This document shows positions 1-12,635 of a DNA stretch of 64,000 bases, in pieces. Location: positions 10,402,822 through 10,466,821 of the forward strand of contig OY783193.1 in the NCBI GenBank assembly GCA_963678675.1, read 5' to 3'. The translations under genes were made by a program, and so were the position numbers. Under the pieces are notes generated by a model that searched no databases, was not told the DNA's origin, and saw only the letters and a list, made by a program, of their open reading frames with translations. The stretch is from Xiphydria camelus. Its lineage: Eukaryota; Arthropoda; Insecta; Hymenoptera; Xiphydriidae. Position 1 is the stretch's first letter, and the number at the start of each line of letters is the position of its first letter.

Positions 1-1334
1 TTCTCCCTTCTTAGAAATAGGACAATAAAACGGGGAGGGCAAAATTATATGTGGTATCAATTGTGATAGTATTTTATTTTCGTAAAACTGACTTACAAAT
101 CGTTAACGTTACAACTTTAGGCGGCTTAACTGCACTTTACAAGTCAGTGAAGAAGTTTTACGAGTTTCTTATCGGTTTTACGGAAACGTGCAGTGTGGGC
201 CGATGCTTGCTTGCTTGCATCGAGAGTTTGGCGCATTCACGTGGCGCTTGATTTATGCAGTAATTTCAGATTTACAACAGGCTCGCATATATAACTATAT
301 AACTGTATTTACTTACAAACGAGCAACGTTGCACGACACATTAATGTTGCAATATCTTTTCTTTACCTTTTACGTTCTCTGAAACGTGCGGGTATAAAAT
401 TTCTTTTGTATGTTTTTTTTAAGTTAGAAAGAGAGTATACACATCAAATCTTTTCGAGTACATCTCTAATTGGAGCCCAGTACAGCGAGTAGGTACCTGT
501 GCTATGTAAGAGGAGAGAATCGCATACGACAGTAAATCGTATCGATATTCAGATATAAGTAGTACGTATGCATCTGATAAATTGATATAGCGTATTTCGA
601 TATCCTGTTGAGAACGAAGTGCTTATGTAGACTCGTCTTATGTGAAAGACAATAGAGAATACGAGTAGATACCTACTATTCTGTATGTGTAGGTTTATAT
701 TGAAATATATGACATATTTATATAGAAAAATTTAATAGACGACATACATAAGTGTGGAAACCCAATGCGATTACCATATTCACTGCAAATTGCAGTAAAA
801 TTTTTAACATCACTTTATGCATACCTCATGAATCGTGTGAGGCTATCCGACAATCCGGGGGTTTTAGGAAAATTTTAATTCACTCAATAGGAATATTTGG
901 TTCCATTATATTTTTTTTGGAATCTACTTCCTTCTGCTGTTCTGCAGCTCGTTAACATATCCATTAGGGAGCGTCACGCTTTGTTTGACGGCTCTCAGCG
1001 TGGACGGACTCCGGATTTGTGAGCGTGTAAAAATTTTATAGTCCACGTTAAAATGCTTGTCGTATTTACATATTATAATATCATAGGTGATGTAAGAGGA
1101 TTTGTTACCACTTTATCAGCGTTACACTTTTAAATTCCATTTCGATTTTATCTCATTTTCATCCCATTGCGCTCTACTGTAACTTTTTTCCTTTGATGAG
1201 ACTTTGTTTGAACTACAGAAATATTGTCTTTTTCTCACTCTCCCACATTTTCTATCCGTTTTATCTTATTACAATTCCTACCATAAAACTTAATTGTCCT
1301 TCTGAAAGGATTTAAACCCGGAACAAATATTTTA

Positions 1335-1412
1335 CCCTTATCTCTCTAATTCTCCCTCCTTTCCCCTATCTCTCTTTCTCTCTTTCTCTCTCGTATTTTC
1401 TTCTCTCTCTTT
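1335..1412. repeat. CT-rich low-complexity tract
   Basis: Nearly pure pyrimidine sequence with repeated TCTCTTTC units, visible directly. No function is inferred. Confidence 0.7.
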
Positions 1413-2944
1413 ACATCCCGCATTCGCAATCGGTATTACTATCGCGCAGGTTTGTGACGTCGTTCCCGACGAAAGCACTGCGCGTTAAGACTGAATAGGT
1501 CTCCATTCTTAAAGTTCAACGTTCCTGCTTTAGCCGCATTACTGTTTCGCCCACTACGCTTAGGTATATCTACAGGTATACTTGTGGCGGAAGTATTGTA
1601 CATTTTATATATAAGTTGGAGATGTCAACGCTAGTGTTTCTTCATCGTTGTTCTTAGCGATGCCTGCACTAATTACTTTTCCATTGACGTGCGAGAAACT
1701 TCAGCAACCCAAATGGATAATTTGAATGTCGTGACTGAGGCTATGTTTGCAATCTTAAATTGAAAACGTTCCGTAGTTTTTCGTTTATTTAGTATATTTT
1801 GTACGTGAAAGTTATAGGCAGATGTTTACGATTTTTTATTGTCATTTTTATTAAAACTCACGTGACGGGTGTTCAAAAATATGCATCGCAATAAAATTGA
1901 TTGCCTGCGCTTAGGAGAGACTTTCAGTCAGGGAGACAGTGCAGCGAAGATCTTGTCCGTTGCACTTGCTATATACAGGTACCTTCTTGCAGTATCTTCC
2001 ATCAGTAATTTCCTTCTTTGGTGACGAAACGCGATATGGTGTATATTATCGAACTTGCGGGAAATGCCGTTTGCAAATCAAACATGAACTGAAGGTGAGG
2101 TGATACGAGAAATGATGCTATATATATATATATTACGCGTGTATGTCTCTTGCAATATTCTCAGTAAGGTTCTGCTGACGCAAGATATATGTGTATATAA
2201 AGATACATCTATCCATATACCTATTCAGAAAATGTCGGAAGTTTTCATCAGTACCTACATTTCTTTTATAAGACTTTTTTCAAATTATTTGAGCGAAGAA
2301 TTATTTTCGACGCGGCCGAAAAATGAATTATTATATTTTGAAGAACGTAACATTTCTGCGTTTCGTTTCTCGTGCTTATCGATTTTGTCTGGATTTCAAA
2401 TGAGTCTTCACACTTCAGAAATGTCACCCACATTACACCGAGAATTGTACCCTAATTCGACATTTCTAAAACGTGCGAATTTCTGAGTCCCTCGCATTTG
2501 TCTGCGGCAAACTTCGCATTCCCGAGAAATTTAGTCAAAGTCGTTGGGAAACTCCTGGAGCACGGAGGTGGTCCGCGTTGAGCAACTACCCCTCCCTCCC
2601 ACCGAACAACAAAGACCGTAAAAGCCCGTAAAGGTCCTTACGACGTTCTCCTGCAGTTTTAATTAAATTCGAGAAATTGGAAGGCGCGCACGCAGCGGGT
2701 ATCGACGAAACTCTACGGGTCTGCAAACTCGAACGAGAGAATTAGGTTTATTTTTTAAAAAGGGTGGGGAATTGATTGATAATTGGAACCGGTGAAAATT
2801 GTTAGAGTAATCGCTGGATGCTCTTTGATCGATGCTCTTATAGCTGCAGTAATACGATCATAGTTTTATTAGCATATCTCTCTTTAGCGATTTCCTCATT
2901 AATAAAAAAAGGGAAACCTACCCCTAGCTTTATTAACTAACCAA

Positions 2945-3025
2945 TCGAGATATCGACCTAATAAATGTATTTTTCGTAATTTGCGTGAGAAAATACATAA
3001 GGCAGGATGATCGAGCGATAGATAT
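2945..3025. repeat. Fragment of dispersed repeat (family K)
   Basis: The words GAGATATCGACCTAATAA, TTTTTCGTAATT and ATCGAGCGAT recur in the same order near 40700..40770 (GAGATATGGACCTAATAA, TTTTCGTAATTGGC, GTCGAGCGATCGA). Related pieces occur near 9200 and 10930. It is an old dispersed repeat of unknown class. Confidence 0.55.
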
Positions 3026-3588
3026 AGAATAATAAGTAATCGCTTGCTAATATTTCACAATTTCAAAGAGAAAGTAATCGTCTACTTTTTTCTACCAAAT
3101 CAGTAATTAATTATCAATGTGGAATATCTTTTCGCATACGCATTTGGATATGTATTATCCATAAAATCTCGGCAAAATCGGAACTGTCGAATTTAATTAA
3201 AAGCAACAGGAGTATCCGTGTCACAGATTTCGTTATTTGACGTTGCATGGCTGCGAGCGCGTTATGGAGAGTCGTTATAGAGTCATGTGCGTTTTTCCCT
3301 CGCTTCGAGCAGATGACAAGTTAATTATACTTTGCGACAGGTTCGTTGGAGTGAGCTCGTTACGGTTAAAATTATCCACGGTGCGTGCAGTCCCTATACA
3401 TTATGCGTAGTAGAACGTGTACTCGCTTAACTTCTGGACCAACCCGATTACGTAAGATTGATTATTATCAGTAGTCGACGAACTCGTGCGCCCCGAAAAG
3501 AACTGCAATATTGGTCGTTCTTTCCGAGATGCATTGAGCACATATAGGAGATGATAGATCAACTCGATGTAAAAGGACTACGTTTATT

Positions 3589-3830
3589 CACAAAGAAGAA
3601 GAATTAGTTGGGTCTATTGAAAATTACTTGCGTGGTCGCAAGTAATTATTTATTTATATCAGTGACATTTTTTAATACATCAATTTGATATCTGTTCCTT
3701 GCAATCATGTGGAATAGTATGTGATTGCAAGGGAGAAATATTTAGTTAATATTTAATTGATGTAAATAAATTATTACTTACGACCCTGCAATTAATTTTT
3801 AGTAGATTCAATTAATTTTTTTTCTCTGTA
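3589..3830. mobile_element. MITE, GAATTAGTAGATC family (copy 1)
   Basis: A non-coding element with inverted ends related to CACAGAGAAAAAGAATTAG and an internal pair of words around GATCGCAAGTAATTA. The same unit recurs at 37558..38050 and 38128..38380. The left flank is TT and the right flank TA, so the target site is probably TA. This copy is somewhat diverged and lacks the hairpin insertion found in the 37.5 kb copy, so it serves as an empty-site reference. Confidence 0.75.
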
Positions 3831-4087
3831 TACTGATTTAAAATTTTACGCTCGCATAGTTTCTCCGCGTATTAGAATCTTCTGCCTATTGGAAATAGAA
3901 TGCGTTGATTTTTTAATTGAAAATAGAAAGAGATTTGCAATAGCATTCTCGACAGTTAATCCGCGTCGTTTGTTTTGCTCTCGCTTTAAAAGTGCTTGCA
4001 GATCGACGGTCTTCGTTATAATTCATCATACTTAAGATAATACGAAAATTAGAAGAACAAAAAGGCTAAGAAATAGTGATGATGAAT

Positions 4088-4744
4088 GAATCACATATTT
4101 CAGAAACCCCGTAAGTACACAGAACCTTACTTTTCAGGAAAGACAAAAAACTAATAAATAGCCAATTTTTTATTTTTATTGCAATTCTAAACATGTGTTA
4201 ATTTGGGAAAAATATTCTTTCATCGATTTGTATTAATTGTTAGGAAAAAAAAAAGTTATTGCTAATGTTATAAACAGATATTTATGCTGTAATTACGGGG
4301 TTTCTGAATTACATGGTAAATTGCATTAAATTTCCTGGTAAATATTAAGTAAAATCAGCTGTTTTAACATTTTTATTCGTGTAATATGCAAGTACAATGT
4401 AAGCAATTGTTATATGCACTACTAATCAAGGATATCTTCTGGGTCATCTTTATTCACCACTGGCCATTCAAAGATTTTATTGTAAAAGCACTGAACATGG
4501 TTACTGTCTGGCAAATACGGGTTTAACTTCTCAATATTTCTCATTTTTTTAATATTAAGAGGTATACGTTTACGGAGTTTCTGCACTACACGTCACATAA
4601 CATACCTCAAAAATACGATAAGATGTCTAGAAATAGCTGGGTTTCTGCATAAAATGGATGGAGCACCACTTCAAATAGAAGTTCCAGTTAAAATATCAAT
4701 TTTCCTAAAAATGTCACTTACGGGGTTTCTGAAATATGTGATTC
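4088..4744. mobile_element. Non-coding element with 29-bp terminal inverted repeats
   Basis: The ends are exact inverted copies: GAATCACATATTTCAGAAAC begins at 4088 and its complement closes at 4744. The motif ACGGGGTTTCTG recurs internally near 4296 and, diverged, near 4574 and 4640, as expected of repeated subterminal binding sites. The AT-rich interior has no transposase. The superfamily is not recognised. Confidence 0.65.
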
Positions 4745-5030
4745 GAATGGCTTCGACGTACCTACGAGTACTTTTATCTGTCTATCCAAGTGAAAGACAT
4801 TACGATGCAAGGGATTTTCCGCGAAAAACGTCAGACGAAACGCGGGCGATAATACACGCCTGCGCGCGACGCGACGGGAAATCTTAATTTTATTCTCCCC
4901 CGCCGCGGAACGTGGTGGGAATTGAATTTCTGCATTTCACGATGGACGAGCACGTCGAACGAGCTGCTGTATAGTAGCTATTAGGAACACGTTTCTCTCG
5001 TGCGGATACATTTATGCAGTTTCGCGTGTA

Positions 5031-5905
5031 CACGGAGAGAAAAAAAAGAGAACATCTAACCTAGAAGATGAGGAAAAAGTGTCATTTTTCTGACTAACTG
5101 TGCACCGAATTGACAGACGGTAGAATTTTTCCCCCTTTGGAATGAGATTTTTCCATCAAAATCGAAAAGTAATTTTTGATAAATAAACTGGTAAAATTTA
5201 ACCCATGTAAATGTAAATTTTCCTTGCTAAAAACGACAAATCATACATTATTTTATTTCTCAAAAAAAAAAGAATATTAATAAGGATTCAAATTTATCAG
5301 GGGGGCTATTCTCGACGCGTGAGAAATGTTTTTCGTGAACGAAAAGTAATTCGTTAACAGAGGTAAAGTTTCGTCGATCACTTTCGTTAATGATTCGAAA
5401 ATCCCTTCCAAGATAGATCTCGTCGACGAAATGAATTTTCTCACACGAAAAATAATTTCCCATACTCCTCTCCCCGTGTTTACATCTCTTAGCAAAACGT
5501 CTTTTTTTTAGTATCTTGTTTAATCCCTTAGCGACAAATCTTCTTTAAGATTCCGTTGTAATGGGGTTACGGACAACGGAATACTTGATTCTGATTGGTC
5601 TATAAGACCGAATGTAACATTAGCACTTGTCGGTGAAGATTTTCTCCAGGAAAAAGGGAAAAAATCCAGTGCAGAAGAATATATGTTGACCATAAACTGT
5701 AGAGCTACTACTATACTGCTGCGTAGTTTTTATTTTATTTTGCTGGGAATTTGAAAATTCACCGAAAATTCCCTTTTTTCAGAAGAATAATTTTCCAGCC
5801 CTTTGATAATTTCTTACCTATCTCACTGTAATTTCTGGTTGATTGTCACAATGGTGCAGCGTTACCCATAAAAAAGGGGAATTTTTTACTTTTTTTTTCT
5901 CCGTG
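5031..5905. mobile_element. 875-bp TIR element, copy 1 of an inverted pair
   Basis: It begins CACGGAGAGAAAAA and ends TTTTTTCTCCGTG, with TA immediately outside both ends (5029-5030 and 5906-5907), as after insertion at a TA dinucleotide. The copy at 26988..27863 is the reverse complement with only scattered single differences by eye. Short reading frames inside, for example 5260..5463 on the - strand, are shared by both copies but resemble no transposase, so it is treated as non-autonomous. Confidence 0.85.
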
Positions 5906-5994
5906 TACGGCGTAATGTTAAGTTTCCTCAACTCTCATTGCACTTTATGGTACAGTTACCGTACCAAATTCAATAGTCGCACCGATGAACCAGC

Positions 5995-6229
5995 TTATCA
6001 ATAGTTAACAAATGTAATTTCAAATACGGCGAAATAAATATTTCGTTAGCATGAGAAAATGTATGTTAATTATTAAAATGTTTATTTCATTCAAACGGTT
6101 GCATCAAAAGATCCAATTGTGCCAAATAAATATTGTAATAGTTAATGAATTAATTTGGTCCATTAAAATGTTTATTTTGCCATATTCAAACAAACATTTA
6201 TTAACTACAAATAAACTGTTTTCTCGGTG
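5995..6229. mobile_element. MITE of the GTTAATAAATG family, left end decayed
   Basis: The right end reads AAATAAACTGTTTTCTCGGTG, and the interior repeats the GGCGAAATAAA and AATGTTTATTT words found in the elements at 28649, 36090 and 51176. The left terminus is not recognisable. Confidence 0.6.
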
Positions 6230-6394
6230 CGTAGATATTTTACGTCAAACTCTCTCTCTATCATCGAGGGAACTTTCAGGAACTACGAGAATTAGATGCA
6301 CGTTCCTTCCGCGGGATTTAAAAGTGCATATGCTGCACATTTTTCCATCAGATCAGTTATCCGGATTTAGGAAGAAAAATTAGTTCTTTCATCT

Positions 6395-6419
6395 TCTCTC
6401 TCTCTCTCTCTCTCTCTCC
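6395..6419. repeat. (TC)n microsatellite
   Basis: An uninterrupted TC dinucleotide run, seen directly. Confidence 0.9.
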
Positions 6420-9199
6420 TCCCTCCGTGCCACGTTTCTTCCTCGCCGAACATCGAGAATGAGAATTAGAAATTGCCGAATTCGTGACGCTTCTGAAGCT
6501 CGAAATGTCACGTTTCTGTCGAGCGGAATTAAACGTTCGAAGGAATCCGAGACGGATACGCCGAGGAAACGAGAAGTCGAAGCCTGTCAACGGTCCTCCC
6601 GTCTCCTCGAATTCTCCCACGCCTCTCACCCCTCCCCTTTATTCGCTCGTTTTGCTATCTCCCGCGCGCCACTTTGCCCGGTCAGCGAAACACGCGATTC
6701 GGTTATCCCTCTCAAAGAGAGAGAGGATTATTCGTCGTCCCTCCTCTCAACTCCTTTCGATGAATGGTCTGTTTTGCGATCTCCGAATTGAGACAATGAT
6801 CCTGGGTGCCCGAAGAAAATCTCTCGGACACTTTTCTTCTTCTCGAATGTCAGCCCGTGATCACACTTTTTCCCCCGCTCGTTTTGTTTCGCATCAGAGA
6901 GAAGACGCGCGTTTACCGGTGCTTCCACTCGTACCTCGTGGAAGCAATAGGAAATTTGCCCATTTTATTTTTATTTCATTAAAATGTGTGTTTATGTATA
7001 AAAACACCCTGTACAAGATATCAGCCCTTAAATCGCAGTGCTTATTTCATGATAAATAATTAAAGCTGAAATCGTCGCTGAACAAATTCAAACGAAGCAA
7101 AACAAGCGGGAGCCGCTGTGACGTCATTCAGTGTGAAAGCGAAGCGATCGGTCAATCTCTCGATATTGCTGTTCATGCGGTCGCTCGGACCGACACGCAC
7201 GGTATGACGTCACAACCAACGGCAGCGCGTTTTAAAAGTAATTCAAATTGAGCCAATTTGAAACCCTTATATTTGATGTAGGTAATTTAAAAAAAAAAAA
7301 AACAAAAAAATCTTTTTGACTATGGGGTTTGACATTGACGATTTTAACTGTTTTTACTTAATTTTATTGTTTGGGCAAGTTCTCTATTCTGGCGCGCCGT
7401 AAACCGTTTCCGGATTCGAGAGTCTCCTCGACCGCGAATCGTCTTAAAGCCTACTCCAAAGTCCTTCGAAGCGATAATCCGTCCGAGAAAGATAAGAAGC
7501 GTCAAAAACCAAGGGTGAGAAGAGGTCGAGCAGGATGGAATAAGGAGGGCTAGGTAGAGTCGCGTTTGTGGCGAAATGAGGGGAACGAGGGCAATCCTGG
7601 GGGTAAGGTGGGGTAAGGTGAGGGGATGGCGTGTCGTTATACCTGTTTGATTGTGCGTATCGGCTCGATTATATCATACGATAGATATCCGTCGCGTGTG
7701 GACGTGTGTCTATAATAAATCTGCAATTGTTTCCACTAAACGTAGAGATATCGCTTCAATTTCGCGTCCCACGAAGGCGTCACGTCTTCGTACCTCGAGT
7801 TTTTATTACTTTTCTACTTTCGAGATCAACTCCATCTCTTGCGTTTACTCGCGGAGCGAGTACAGTGCATATTTACTCGGGGATAGGCGCGCCGAGGAAA
7901 TTGCAAACTGCGACAGCTGCTGATGTGTACACATAAAAGTACTCATGGTAACTGTTTTTATGGGAGAGGCTGAAAAGGAGGACCTCGAGAAGTACGAGGC
8001 CACTGATATTATCTGTATCCCTCAGCCTCTATGATATAGCATACAAACGTGATAGTTTCAGCGATGCAAATCGAATTTTCGTCAATCAGTCTAACAATTC
8101 GATCTTCACATAAAAACAATATTCATATTTTCAAATTTAATTTGTAATCCGTATATATGTTCAATAACAAACGAGAAATAATTATTTACAGGATTATAAG
8201 TACATTTCTCTTTACAAGATTGTGACGTTATCGGAAAGGCAGAGAGGCGTACCTACTTATGCTAAGCAACGAGTGCGAGGGATATAGACTTCCTAGACTA
8301 TGACGTAGCTACATTTCAAAATATCGTTTTCCAGTTTTGATAAGGCAGAAGATGAGAAATGAAAAAATACGAAATAAATAATTTTGTCAAAATTGTTTGA
8401 ATCTGCAATTAAACAAAATTAATGTTAAAATCGAATTCCCTAGAGTTCCACGATCTGTATAAATGTTGATACGCGGAGGAGTCTACAGGTATTATTTAAT
8501 TTATATTTATATACTAATAACCCAAAAAAAAAGGAAAGAAGAAAAGAACATCAATCAAATATACGTGACGCGGTCCAACCGATGCAAAGTCGCAACCGTA
8601 CCTAAAAACGAGAAACAGCGTACCTCTCTTCGACAGTAGGATCGATACTCGATAAACGATCCAGTTCACCACACGTTAAATACGTACCTATATATCGTGC
8701 GCGTTATAGGCCATCGCGGCAAATGGAGATCAGTGAAAAAGGGGTGAACGTCGGAGGGTTATCTCCGTCGTTCGCGGTGGCGTCGCATAACATTCCCTGT
8801 TAAAACGTACATCTACCGGACGATTTGTCATTTATAGACGTGGGCGCGCTTCCCGATTCCGCGCGGATTACCGACATTTTTCGGAATTCATAAATCATCG
8901 ATGTTAGGGGAAGGTGGAAAGGGAATATCTATATTTATGTAATTAACATTTCGAGTCACAGATTTAATCATCGTACCGCAGTTCTGGGCTGTGGTGACGC
9001 GGCGAAACAGCGGGAACTTTTGCACGGAGACGTTCTTAAGGGTTTGCGTGGATTTTACGCCGGAGTTTAACGAATCTTTGGTGAAAGGGAAGGTTTTCCG
9101 GAAGAACTGCCGGGGGCGGTGGTAATGAGGCTTGACTCGAATCTCGGGAGCTGCAGGGTGAGAGCGAATCGTATGTTCGAGAAGAGGAATACTGAGAGG
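6420..9199. other. Intergenic, no gene recognised
   Basis: GC-richer sequence near 6420..6960 opens reading frames of up to about 190 residues on both strands, but they are Arg/Ser-rich, overlap one another in several frames and show no domain. Apart from the CRE-like sites listed next, nothing specific is seen. Confidence 0.5.
7119..7212. promoter_or_regulatory. Pair of consensus CRE palindromes
   Basis: TGACGTCA occurs at 7119..7126 and again at 7205..7212. Their flanks are partly inverted (GCTGTGACGTCA and GGTATGACGTCAC). TGACGTCA is the consensus binding site of CREB/ATF bZIP factors. No gene start is recognised next to it, so its role is unknown. Confidence 0.35.
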
Positions 9200-9310
9200 T
9201 GAAGTTTTGGGAGAATGATGACAGCTCGAAATATTTTGCGAAAAATCGAGATCTCTGGAATCGATCGCTCGACCAACCTAGCTTATTTATTTTATCGCGC
9301 TGCTCCGAGG
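9200..9310. repeat. Fragment of dispersed repeat (family K)
   Basis: It shares the words TTTTGCGAAAAATCGAGATC and GATCGCTCGACCAACC with 10975..11030 and 40490..40780. It is degraded. Confidence 0.45.
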
Positions 9311-9356
9311 AGAATAATTAGGTTGAAATAACAAAACGCGTCTGGTTAAACGCGTT

Positions 9357-9480
9357 TAGTTATTCTAACGAAAAATTGGTCAGTTTGACCAAACAGAAAT
9401 GGAGGATCCATATCTCATCAAACAGTTTGATGATCATTTCCAGAATTTTCGTTAAATTGACCATATTATTTTTCTCAGTG
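9357..9480. mobile_element. MITE right-end fragment, GGATCCATAT family
   Basis: It ends TTATTTTTCTCAGTG and holds GGAGGATCCATATCTCA followed by TCAAACAGTTTGATGATCA. Relatives lie at 56189..56321 (GGGGGATCCATATTTCA) and in the outer element at 46049..47120. The left part is lost or diverged. Confidence 0.65.
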
Positions 9481-10919
9481 TGATTTTTTTCGATTCGATA
9501 TTTCAGTTTCTTCGAAAATTCTGAAGGGTATGAAAAATTTGAAAAAGAAATAAAATTCCCGTACATATATCAGAATGTTTTAATTTGCAACTGCAATATC
9601 CGCGTGACAATTCTGTTTTCCTCCGACCATTACGGAGATGTATACGAATAATATCTTTCTTCTCGCTGTAGTGTGAAATAAATTGCGAGACGGAGTGAAA
9701 GGTATTTGTGTACATACAATAGCAACGTTGACCGATCGGAAAGCACTTTGTCACTCTGCCTCGATCGCTCCTCCGGGCTCTTCACGGCTTGTTCCGGTAC
9801 GCTATATTCTCGTACGCGAGCATCGTACCTACATATTTTCCTTTCCATGTAATATCGTGGAAATTTCCCTTCATCAGCGTGAAAACGAAATTCGCGAAGA
9901 GACACGGCTAGTAGAGCGGCAAAAGGGAGAAAGAGGATGCGTGTTATCTATAAGTATAAAATTGGAAGTAGAATCGTAGTACTAAACGCGTAGAACTCGG
10001 GAGCGGAAAGAACGTCACATCAAGGAGCACGAGAAAGTAGAAAAGGAAAGAAGCATCAACTTTTCAGTATTCAAGATATCATTACTTGTCGCTTTCATAG
10101 TTCAGAAATTAAATAAAAATCGATATCAAATTTTAATTATGAATATGTGCTCCTTATTTTTGCACGTTGAACATTTAATGAAAATCAGTCTCGAACAGTA
10201 TAGCATCATCACGGAGTATGATCATCTTTTTATCTGTGAACCATACTGTGCGAACCAAATACAAAATTTCAGTTCGAAACTCAGTGATAAGTCGCTTCAA
10301 AGTAATAATAATAGTGAACGAGAGAGGAAGAAGCCGAAGTAACGAAGGGGATCGAGTGATATTGGAATTCTTATGAGAAATATGTTTCCATAATTTCAAC
10401 ACCTACGAAATACCAGTCGTTCGCACATTCGGACGTGTATATAGGACGGTACCTACCTACACTTCCACGTATTCCCAGGCGTGATATATATCCGGAACGC
10501 GACACCGATGCGAAGATCGAATTTCCTTTTTATTGCTTCTTATCTGTCACATTTTTTTTCAGGATCACCGCCCCTGCTCTTTCGATTCGGTCGATCTCAC
10601 TTCCCCTCCTTTATAATTTGAATCTTGCTATATACATACATATGTATACGTATGTATAGGTACATATGTATATTACAGAGGCTCGACGTGGGTGTGAAGT
10701 AACGTGACAAATGAGCTTTTTACTAAGGCTGTTGTAGGAGAAAGTCGAGTTATTTCGATTTCAATAAATATTAACTTCTCGGGCAATTTAATATTCGAGG
10801 TAAAAGAAGATGTATAATGAAGTCATTTTAATATTATCAATTTAATTAAAATATTCAATAATTCTTGTGAAAGGGTGAGTAAATGAGTTCACTTCAGACT
10901 TTTTACTTCTAAAATATAT
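9481..10919. other. Intergenic, nothing recognised
   Basis: Short frames only. There are ATGTA-rich runs near 10625..10670. No gene or RNA is supported. Confidence 0.5.
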
Positions 10920-11075
10920 TGAATAGGGTGATCGAGAGTTCAGTACCAGAGATTTCAATTTTTGTAAAATTGACGTTTTGCCAAAAATCGAAGTTTCTAG
11001 AATGAATCGCTCGACTGACCCATCTTGTGTATTTTTTCAAGCTAATTACGAAAAGCACAATTATTAGATCAGTAT
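10920..11075. repeat. Fragment of dispersed repeat (family K)
   Basis: GGGTGATCGAGAGTTCAGTA, AGATTTCAATTTTTG and CGAAAAGCACAATTATTAGAT match the order and wording of 40740..40795 and its flanks. Confidence 0.5.
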
Positions 11076-11217
11076 CTCGATCGGTTAGTTATTATGTCTT
11101 GATTTATAGATCGAATTAAATATCGTTTTATTGATCAATAAAAGTAGTTATTTGAGTAAGCTGAAGGAGCAGCATATGTTGCTAACCAAATATTTGATTG
11201 ATTGAACTATTATACAT

Positions 11218-11866
11218 TTTCTTGTTGGTGTATAATTATAATATATATGACAGAAATAATAGAGGTATTATGCAGGTAAAACAGACATAGATTACACTAC
11301 ATCACAATGCAGACCAGCTTCTCCCCCGCTTCCTGCGGTTGACGGCAATTTACAGCGTCTCGTGGCTGTTGTTATTTATATGAATTACAATTCAGAACCA
11401 CGTTGCATTACCCACGCGCTTTCGAGAGTCACGAGGCGATGTTTTGTAAAATATCGATTTATTCTAAAGTAACTCAAATAGTCTGACGTTGTTAAACTCA
11501 TAGGTGTCGTTAACAAATTATCTGATAACTTCTTACGAGTTCAGCAAAATTATGTCTCTCTCTCTCTCTCTCTCTGAATACGTACGATGCAATAACACAT
11601 TCGAACCATAATTCAAGTTATACGGTGTACCACACACGTGGAATAATATCTAAATATAGGTAATAACGGAAATAACGGAGGTATTAGGCGAGGACAGCCG
11701 AGAGTTAGAATGCGTTGCAATATGCAGTCGTGCCTCTCCTTTGCTTTCTGCATTTGACTGCGATTTACAGCGCTTCGTGGCTGCACGAATAGCGTAGTAC
11801 CTCGTACGACTGAAATTTCGGAATCACTCTGCAACACCCACACGAGTTCAAGTGTCACATCGCGCT
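11218..11866. repeat. Two diverged direct copies of a roughly 220-bp unit
   Basis: 11218..11437 and 11624..11866 share ordered words: GAGGTATTA, AATGCAGAC/ATATGCAGTC, TTGACGGCAATTTACAGCG / TTGACTGCGATTTACAGCG, TCGTGGCTG, and a closing GAGTCACG / AAGTGTCACATCG. The copies lie about 410 bp apart and are clearly degraded. A TC microsatellite at 11555..11575 separates them. Confidence 0.55.
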
Positions 11867-11900
11867 AGCTAAAAAGCAACTGAGAATGGTGACGCGGTAT

Positions 11901-11914
11901 CGGTGACGTCACCG
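11901..11914. promoter_or_regulatory. Perfect 14-bp CRE-centred palindrome
   Basis: CGGTGACGTCACCG is a perfect palindrome containing TGACGTCA. It is the third such core between 7 and 12 kb. Function unknown. Confidence 0.3.
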
Positions 11915-12375
11915 TGCGGAGAAAGTTCACCCCTTGTGCGTCTCGCGCGTTGAATTTCACATAAAAGGGATGACGAAATGTTTCCAAATTCCTCGACCCT
12001 TTCGTGACAGCTGCGACCGCAGATAAATTTCCGAAGGGAGGGTGCATGACAACGCGAAAGGTTTCACGAGAAAAATGGAAGGAACGGGGGATGAGAAAGG
12101 GCCGGTGAGTGACAATACAGTGCAGCTCATGCATATGCATTGCGCGCCATCCCTCGTGACGTTGACTCGATTCGATATCGATTCTCATCGAGTCGCGTTA
12201 GCCGACGAGAAATCACACGAAAGCTCATTATCGGAAAACTATTTGGGGGATGAGGAAGAAATTTTCTGTACCTGGAACGAACCTTAATGAATTTTTATCA
12301 CGGTAGAGTACGTGAACGAATCTGTGCGATGTAGATTGTCCTGTAAAGCTACTCAAAACATCTCAGGAAACAGAA

Positions 12376-12627
12376 GCGCATATCGAGGGTCAAAGTGCAT
12401 TAACTCGTAAGTGGTTGAAACTAAACACTGATAAAATGACACATACGAGGTTATGAATTAAAAATTGTAAGCAAATATTTACGAGCAACTGCTCAGGAAT
12501 TTTTTTTATGACTTTTTAATGTCGCCAATAGATGAAGAGAGGCACCAGTATTACACACTTTAAAAATTAAATACGAAAACCCGAAAAAATGCAGATACGA
12601 GGTGCTGCCCTTTGACCCTCGATATGT
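12376..12627. mobile_element. Fold-back element with short TIR
   Basis: CATATCGAGGGTCAAAG on the left is matched by CTTTGACCCTCGATATG on the right. The AT-rich interior is non-coding. It directly abuts the next fold-back element. Confidence 0.6.
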
Positions 12628-12635
12628 TTTATTTA

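Larger units (their letters stand above)
1..3588. other. Intergenic, no gene recognised
   Basis: No reading frame here looks like a protein and no RNA gene is visible. The stretch is AT-rich with scattered simple repeats, including a pyrimidine-rich CT tract near 1335..1412. A fragment of a dispersed repeat lies near 2945..3025 and is listed separately. Confidence 0.6.

Noticed and set aside
6484..7059. A 191-residue open frame
   Set aside because: Overlaps equally open frames in other phases and on the other strand, no domain, low-complexity Arg/Ser content.
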